DNA from: Treponema sp.
GTDB lineage: Bacteria > Spirochaetota > Spirochaetia > Treponematales > Treponemataceae
DNA: 11,660 nt
Assembly: GCA_004554075.1 (NCBI GenBank)
Contig: SFOB01000078.1
Location: forward strand, 1 to 11,660
Direction of reading: 5' to 3'
In this document: positions 7,000 to 11,660 of the stretch, piece by piece
Position numbering within the stretch: the first letter of the stretch is position 1
Layout: each line of letters opens with the position of its first letter
Program-made: the position numbers and the translations under genes
Notes under the pieces: generated by a model
The model's input: only the letters and a program-made list of their open reading frames with translations
Databases searched by the model: none
Told to the model about the DNA's origin: nothing

Positions 7000-9246
7000 A
7001 TGGGTAATAATTCCTCTAAAACCTCAATCCGATTAAGCCTCATTTTGTCTCTTGGAATCGGAATGGTTCTCGTTTCTGTTGTTATGACCTTTATTATTGG
7101 CCGTACAGTTTTGAGAAGTAACAAGGAACAAATTACTAAAAGTATTATTACATTAAGTGAAGCAAAAAGCATTTCAGTAGAACGCAGAATGACAGAAGTT
7201 GTTAATGCTGCAGAAGCTCTTGCCGGCGTTTTAGGTGGTACTTGGGCTATCCCGGAAAAACAGAGAGCTTCTGCTGCCGAGCAGGCTGTAAGAGCCATGG
7301 TAAAATCTTCTACTATAGATTCTGCCTGGGCTTACTGGCTGCCTAATATGTTTGACCATAAGGATAAGCTCCGTGCTGATTATGATGATAACCCTTCAGG
7401 ACAGTTTAAAATCCACTATATCCGTGATAAAAACGGACGTATTAAAAACGATATCGTAACAGAGTTTTCAGAAGCACAGATAGAGCAGGCTGCACATTTT
7501 AATTATTCATACATCAGTGAGCCAGTTCTTACAACTCTTGATGGTGAATCAGTGCTTAGTGCAAAGGTTTTCAGCCAGATTCAGAACTCACTCGGTCAGC
7601 ACAATGGTATTGCAGGAATTGATATTGTACTTTCCGGTCTGGACGGAATGATGGATGGTGAATCAATTTTTCATGGAACTAAGTGTGAATTTATAACCTC
7701 AAGCGGTGCCGTTCTGGCTTCTTCTGACAGTTCTCAGGCAGGTAATAAATCTGCTTTCTTCCTCGATTCAAATCTTAAATCATATTTTAATCCGGTTTAC
7801 ATAAAGCCTGATGGTAGTGTTGCTCAGGATGGTGATGATATTTCTGATTGTTATATTGATTATTCCACACAGGCCTTTTCTACAAGACTTAATAATCAGA
7901 ATCTATTTGTTACAATTGTTAAGGCTCAGGTAGACCGTTCTGGAAAAGCCTGGTTTTTTGTAACAACAACTCCGGAAGAAGAAATTGACGGAAGTGCCTG
8001 GAAAACTATCTGGATTATTATTACTGCTTTCGCCCTTCAGATTATTATTGTAATGATAATTGTATATGGTGTTGTTACCGGAATTACAAAACCTCTTAAG
8101 ACTACTGTAGAAGCCCTTCAGAATATCAGTGAAGGTGATGGTGATATGACAGTACGTCTGCACGCAAGACAGAATAACGAAATTGGTGCAATGTGCGAAA
8201 GCTTTAATAAGACTATGGATAAGCTTTCTGTTTCTATTAAAGATGTAAAAAAATCCAGCGTAGAAATGGACGAAATTGGAAACGAACTTAATGAATCTAT
8301 GAGTCAGACTTCGCAGGCTGTAGTGGATATCACTTCAAGTATTGAAGCAATTCAGAACCAGATGCAGGATCATGCGGCTGGAGTAGAGGAAGCTCTTTCT
8401 GTAGTAAATCAGATTGTAAAGAATATTCATAAGCTTAATGAAAATATTGATACACAAGCTTCCAGCGTAACTGAATCTGCAGCTTCTATCGAACAGATGA
8501 CTGCAAATATACGTAACGTTTCCAACATTCTTGAAAACAACCGTTCCTCTATGAATCAGCTTGAACAGGCTTCGGAGCTTGGTCAGTCGCTTATCAACAG
8601 CATGGCTGAGCTTTCGACTAAGATTCAGGACCGCTCAAAGAACCTTCAGGAAGCGTCTGCTGTAATTCGTAATATTGCCAGCCAGACAAACCTTCTTGCT
8701 ATGAACGCGGCAATTGAGGCGGCTCATGCTGGAGACAGTGGACAAGGATTCTCTGTAGTTGCTGGTGAAATCCGTAAGCTTGCAGAGGAATCTAACTCAC
8801 AGGGTACAAGGATTCAGAATGAACTTAAGGATGTTCAGGATCTTATTAAGGTTGTTACGGAATCTACCGCCCAGGTTCAGACACAGTTCAACAGCATCTT
8901 TGCACTTACAAAAACTGTAAGCGAGCAGGAACTTATTATTGATGAAGAAATGCAGCAGCAGAATAAGGGTGGAGAACAGGTTCTCGAGCTTATGCGTTCT
9001 ATCAATGATATTACTGTAAATGTAAAGAATGACTCCGATGAAATGATGGAAGGAAGTAAGCAGGTTTCTTATGAAATGGACCGCATTGCAAGCATGACTA
9101 CATCTGTAAATACAAACGTTAAGAATATGACTGAAAAAACAGATGCAATAGGAAACCTTTCTAAGAAGGCTCACGAATACGTTGAAAAGAACGTAGAAAG
9201 TATTGCCAAGCTTCGTGAAGCAATGAACAAATTCAAGGTAGAATAA
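7000..9246 (+). CDS. Methyl-accepting chemotaxis protein with periplasmic Cache-type sensor
   Basis: A 748-residue inner-membrane chemoreceptor (752 if the ATG at 6988 were used; positions below use that longer numbering). TM1 is at about 17-38. The periplasmic sensor at 39-338 fits a double Cache domain: WAYWLPN near 114-120, a strand-rich central part with GIDIVLSGL near 210-218, and WFFVTTTPEEE near 322-332. TM2 is at 340-363, HAMP at about 364-415, and the long signalling coiled coil at 416-752. The hairpin tip that contacts CheA and CheW is clear at 561-600 with QTNLLAMNAAIEAAHAGDSG and GFSVVAGEIRKLAEES. There is no C-terminal CheR/CheB docking pentapeptide. A small secreted protein is encoded 17 bases downstream and is probably co-transcribed. 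The ligand cannot be told from the sequence. Confidence 0.95.
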   Translation: MGNNSSKTSIRLSLILSLGIGMVLVSVVMTFIIGRTVLRSNKEQITKSIITLSEAKSISVERRMTEVVNAAEALAGVLGGTWAIPEKQRASAAEQAVRAMVKSSTIDSAWAYWLPNMFDHKDKLRADYDDNPSGQFKIHYIRDKNGRIKNDIVTEFSEAQIEQAAHFNYSYISEPVLTTLDGESVLSAKVFSQIQNSLGQHNGIAGIDIVLSGLDGMMDGESIFHGTKCEFITSSGAVLASSDSSQAGNKSAFFLDSNLKSYFNPVYIKPDGSVAQDGDDISDCYIDYSTQAFSTRLNNQNLFVTIVKAQVDRSGKAWFFVTTTPEEEIDGSAWKTIWIIITAFALQIIIVMIIVYGVVTGITKPLKTTVEALQNISEGDGDMTVRLHARQNNEIGAMCESFNKTMDKLSVSIKDVKKSSVEMDEIGNELNESMSQTSQAVVDITSSIEAIQNQMQDHAAGVEEALSVVNQIVKNIHKLNENIDTQASSVTESAASIEQMTANIRNVSNILENNRSSMNQLEQASELGQSLINSMAELSTKIQDRSKNLQEASAVIRNIASQTNLLAMNAAIEAAHAGDSGQGFSVVAGEIRKLAEESNSQGTRIQNELKDVQDLIKVVTESTAQVQTQFNSIFALTKTVSEQELIIDEEMQQQNKGGEQVLELMRSINDITVNVKNDSDEMMEGSKQVSYEMDRIASMTTSVNTNVKNMTEKTDAIGNLSKKAHEYVEKNVESIAKLREAMNKFKVE

Positions 9247-9263
9247 TTCTGGGGGATACAGCA

Positions 9264-9836
9264 ATGAAAAAAATAATTACATTTTTATCTATATTGATTA
9301 CTTTTTCCGCTCTTTCTTTTGCTCAGATGGATCAGGGGCTTCCTGATGGTAATGTGGTGCTTTTTGATGGTTTTGAGAAAGGAAATTACTGGATTTGGGC
9401 AGGCTTTGACTGGGACCAGTATGGTTCTGTAAAAAATTCAACAGGCGCAAATATTTCCAAAGACTGGGCTTCTGAAGGAGCTCATTCACTTGAAATGACA
9501 ATGGATGTAATGGATAAGGACTCTACAAAATCAGGTATCTGGTTTTACGATGGAACCAATGACTTGTCTGGTGCTAAATATATTGTAATGGATTTTTATA
9601 ATCCTGAAAATTACGTTTACAATATTAACGTAGTAATTCAGGCAACTGATTCCTGGAACTGGTGGAGTCTTGAGCATTATGATCTTCCAAAGGGAGTTCA
9701 CACAATGGTATTTGATCTTTCAAAATATCCTGAGCGCCTGCATGATGTAAGACGAATTTCAATATACAATAATAGTGGTGCAATCCTTATGAAGGAATCT
9801 CACATTTATGTTGATAATATCCGCTTAATAAAATAG
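9264..9836 (+). CDS. Small secreted protein with carbohydrate-binding-like beta-sandwich
   Basis: A 190-residue exported protein. Residues 1-20 are a classical signal peptide (KK, then a hydrophobic core, SFA before Q21); there is no lipobox cysteine. The mature part looks like a galactose-binding-type jelly roll: LFDGFEKGNYW at 33-43, DWASEGAHSLEM at 67-78, AKYIVMDFYNP at 104-114, and the closing strand HIYVDNIRLIK at 180-190. Exposed aromatics cluster at W43, W45, W50 and W131, W133, W134, as expected for a sugar-binding face. No catalytic motif is seen. A strong ribosome binding site GGGGGAT (9251-9257) precedes the ATG, and the 17-base gap to the chemoreceptor suggests one transcript. It might bind sugar or polysaccharide in the periplasm or outside the cell; a role in presenting ligand to the chemoreceptor is only inference. 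Confidence 0.8.
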   Translation: MKKIITFLSILITFSALSFAQMDQGLPDGNVVLFDGFEKGNYWIWAGFDWDQYGSVKNSTGANISKDWASEGAHSLEMTMDVMDKDSTKSGIWFYDGTNDLSGAKYIVMDFYNPENYVYNINVVIQATDSWNWWSLEHYDLPKGVHTMVFDLSKYPERLHDVRRISIYNNSGAILMKESHIYVDNIRLIK

Positions 9837-9858
9837 ACAGACAATTTTATTGGAAAGT

Positions 9859-10605
9859 TTACAGGTGAAGCCGCACTCCGGTTGAAAAACCATGGAGACG
9901 GCTGCCTGTATAACCATTTTTAAAATACTTCCAGGCTCCAAACAATTCTTCGCGTTTTCCAACCATAAATCCAACTTCCAGATGGGACTCAAACATATGA
10001 CTGCTGGAGTCATAACCGTCAGTTAAAATATGCTGCCAGTTTGCTCTGTATTCAATTAAGAGAGGCTTAATAGGATAAGAACGTAAAATTAGTCCTTCGC
10101 ATAGTCCATTTAAAACCCGGCTTCCATACCAGAATGTCCATTGCAGATTATAGGCAAGGTTGATTATATTAAAATTGATTATATTCCAGGTAAGCCCCAA
10201 TCTGAGATTTCCGTCTACAGGGAATCGTCCTTTTCTGAATACTTCCCGGGCATCTGTATAAATCACATGTTCAAAAACAGGTCCAAAAAACTTCCAGGCA
10301 ATTCCTTCAATTCTACTTTCATTACCAATGCTCTGGGAATAGGGAAAGTAGAAGTTGCCGGTTTCAAACTGAAAACGGTAAAACTTATCAGCCTTATCAG
10401 TACTTTCTTTATAGCCTACATAATAGTTTCTTGTTGCGTAAGGGGCTACATCATAATCTGCATGAATGTGGCTTTCAATCCAAAACTCTTCCATAATATC
10501 AAGAAAGACTTCAAGGAAAATACCGCCCAGAGTCTGAGTTTCAGAAGCCGAAATACGAGAAGTAGCCAGAAATATTAAAAGAAAAATACTCAACAGCTTT
10601 TTCAT
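9859..10605 (-). CDS. Exported protein of unknown family, possibly outer-membrane beta-barrel
   Basis: This 248-residue protein starts MKKLLS with a signal peptide of about 20 residues (hydrophobic core SIFLLIFLA, ISA before S21). I do not recognise the family. The mature protein is rich in aromatics and has many stretches of alternating polar and non-polar residues, for example near 75-90, 132-160, 182-194 and 238-248, ending GVRLHL. This suits a small outer-membrane barrel or a beta-rich periplasmic protein, but lacks the usual terminal aromatic. The start at 10605 is preferred over an in-frame TTG at 10641 because the signal peptide begins exactly there. A -10 box TATACT ends six bases before the ATG, so the message may be leaderless. 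The gene converges on the chemoreceptor-linked gene, with 22 bases between the stop codons and no clear terminator, and diverges from the AAA+ gene. Confidence 0.75.
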   Translation of the reverse strand: MKKLLSIFLLIFLATSRISASETQTLGGIFLEVFLDIMEEFWIESHIHADYDVAPYATRNYYVGYKESTDKADKFYRFQFETGNFYFPYSQSIGNESRIEGIAWKFFGPVFEHVIYTDAREVFRKGRFPVDGNLRLGLTWNIINFNIINLAYNLQWTFWYGSRVLNGLCEGLILRSYPIKPLLIEYRANWQHILTDGYDSSSHMFESHLEVGFMVGKREELFGAWKYFKNGYTGSRLHGFSTGVRLHL

Positions 10606-10611
10606 ACTTAA

Positions 10612-10641
10612 AGTATAAGGCAAATTGGGAGAAATAACCAA
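10612..10641 (-). promoter_or_regulatory. Probable promoter of the exported-protein gene, candidate leaderless start
   Basis: On the minus strand, TATACT (10617-10612) is preceded at 18 bases by TTGGTT (10641-10636). Six bases separate the -10 box from the ATG at 10605. No Shine-Dalgarno is present between them. The -35 box matches only 3 of 6 positions, so the call rests mainly on the -10 box and its position. Confidence 0.5.
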
Positions 10642-10663
10642 TTATTTTTCAGTTATATTTATA

Positions 10664-10692
10664 TTGAACATATTTGACTCATAAAGTAGACT
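10664..10692 (+). promoter_or_regulatory. Possible promoter of the AAA+ ATPase gene
   Basis: TTGAAC (10664-10669), a 17-base spacer and TAGACT (10687-10692). The -10 box ends 10 bases before the ATG at 10703, which would leave a leader of only a few bases. No Shine-Dalgarno is visible. Both boxes match 4 of 6 consensus positions. Confidence 0.4.
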
Positions 10693-10702
10693 GTTTTCTA
10701 TC

Positions 10703-11660
10703 ATGAAAATAAATGCTTCTCAACTCAATTTTATTTTGGAAAATACTCCTGCTTCACAGAATATTATGCTTGTAGGAAAACATGGTATTGGTAAATCAAG
10801 AATTCTGGAAGATTTTTTTGCCGGCCGTAATGAAAAGGTTGTTACTCTTTTTCTAGGACAGATGAGTGATCCCGGTGATTTGATAGGTCTTCCACGCCTT
10901 GATGAAGCTACCGGACGTACAGACTTTATGCTTCCATACTGGTTTCCTGTTGATGGAAAGCCGGTGGTTCTTTTTCTTGATGAGTTGAACAGAGCAAGGC
11001 CGGAAGTTTTGCAGACGGTTATGGATTTGACTTTGAACCGTAAGCTTGCCGGTAAGAGTCTGCCTGAGGGAAGCCGAATCATTTCTGCAGTAAACGGGGG
11101 TAACGAATATCAGCTGACAGATCTGGATCCCGCGCTGGTAAGCCGTTTTAATATTTATGAATTTGCTCCGAGTGTTGAAGACTGGATTAACTGGGCGCGC
11201 GGGGCAGGACTTGATGCAAGAATAATTTCCTTTATTGAAGAAAATCCTGAACTGCTTGATGGCGAGGAGTCTGGTGGAGAAGAAAACCTTGAACGCAGCC
11301 CGGACCGCCGCAGCTGGGAGAGACTTTCTAAGGTTATAGAAAAATTTCCAGAGCTAGGGGATTTACATCAGCCAATGGTTTCTGGAATTGTCGGAGACAG
11401 GGCTGCAGCAAGCTTTTTTGATTTTGTGAACAATCACAAGCTTCCTTCTGTAAAGGCTCTTTTGAATTGTGATGAAATTGAGGCTTTTGTTTCAGATCTG
11501 GGCTTTACAGAGTTTACCCAATTAAACGAAGCAATTTTCCGCTGGCTGCAATCTCAGGCTTCTAAGGAGACTGAGTTAAAGCCAGGAAATCTGCTTTCTT
11601 ATTTTGATTATCTTGGTAACAGCGGGAAAAAAGAATTGCAGGCTCATTTTGCAAGCCTGG
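10703..11660 (+). CDS. MoxR-like AAA+ ATPase (3' partial)
   Basis: The frame is open from ATG 10703 to the window edge, giving 319 residues with the C-terminus missing. It is an AAA+ ATPase of the MoxR/AAA_5 type, cytosolic chaperone-like motors. Walker A is GKHGIGKS at 25-32, Walker B VVLFLDE at 88-94, sensor 1 is N131 in SAVNGG, the arginine-finger segment DPALVSRF is at 142-149 (R148), and DRRSWERL at 201-208 fits the sensor-2 region. Between Walker A and B, GQMSDPGDLIGLPR is the substrate-side segment typical of MoxR relatives. An in-frame stop at 10682-10684 makes ATG 10703 the only ATG start. Members of this family usually sit beside a gene for a von Willebrand factor A domain protein, which would be expected beyond the right edge. 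The particular client is unknown. Confidence 0.88.
   Translation, partial: MKINASQLNFILENTPASQNIMLVGKHGIGKSRILEDFFAGRNEKVVTLFLGQMSDPGDLIGLPRLDEATGRTDFMLPYWFPVDGKPVVLFLDELNRARPEVLQTVMDLTLNRKLAGKSLPEGSRIISAVNGGNEYQLTDLDPALVSRFNIYEFAPSVEDWINWARGAGLDARIISFIEENPELLDGEESGGEENLERSPDRRSWERLSKVIEKFPELGDLHQPMVSGIVGDRAAASFFDFVNNHKLPSVKALLNCDEIEAFVSDLGFTEFTQLNEAIFRWLQSQASKETELKPGNLLSYFDYLGNSGKKELQAHFASL

Noticed and set aside
8230..9240. Repetitive look of the chemoreceptor 3' half as a DNA repeat
   Set aside because: The pattern is the heptad coiled coil of the signalling domain, not tandem DNA repeats.
10141..10578. Plus-strand frame of 145 codons opposite the exported-protein gene
   Set aside because: It starts from a non-ATG codon with no ribosome binding site, and the opposite strand has a signal peptide and a coherent beta-rich protein.
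10606..10641. N-terminal extension of the minus-strand exported protein from a TTG at 10641
   Set aside because: The 12 extra residues precede a clean signal peptide that starts at the ATG at 10605, and the likely -10 box lies inside the extension.

Overview
The window reads as a low-to-moderate GC, free-living or gut-type bacterial chromosome, most likely a spirochaete of the Treponema group. The reasons are the style of the proteins (LacI-type sensor fused to GGDEF, HD-GYP with a C-terminal beta-sandwich region, Cache-type chemoreceptor, small secreted proteins with plain signal peptides) and the overall codon bias. This assignment is a judgement from protein style, not a database result. 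No rRNA, tRNA, CRISPR array, integrase or insertion sequence was seen, and no gene-free stretch exceeds about 140 bases.

Layout from left to right: (1) the last codons of an unidentified gene (to base 50); (2) an HD-GYP c-di-GMP phosphodiesterase-like gene (107-1690) that seems to have lost its 5' end, followed by a REP-like palindrome; (3) a two-gene operon of a YbhJ-type aconitase-family hydratase (1827-4055) and a uridine-phosphorylase-family enzyme (4073-4852), closed by a second REP-like palindrome and a strong intrinsic terminator; (4) a soluble LacI-type-sensor/GGDEF diguanylate cyclase (4966-6876) driven by a near-perfect sigma-70 promoter that partly overlaps the terminator's T-run; (5) a methyl-accepting chemotaxis protein (7000-9246) followed 17 bases later by a small secreted carbohydrate-binding-like protein (9264-9836); (6) a convergent exported, possibly outer-membrane, protein on the minus strand (9859-10605); (7) a divergent MoxR-like AAA+ ATPase running off the right edge (10703-11660).

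The functional theme is environmental sensing: one gene that would break down c-di-GMP, one that would make it in response to a small ligand, and one chemoreceptor with a possible periplasmic partner. The embedded operon handles nucleoside salvage plus an unassigned hydratase reaction. The two most notable structural observations are candidate leaderless transcripts (a -10 box 6-10 bases from the start codon and no Shine-Dalgarno sequence) at three regulatory or envelope genes, while the metabolic and chemotaxis genes have conventional ribosome binding sites; and the broken start of the HD-GYP gene, whose first conserved metal-ligand histidine lies just outside the only usable reading frame start.
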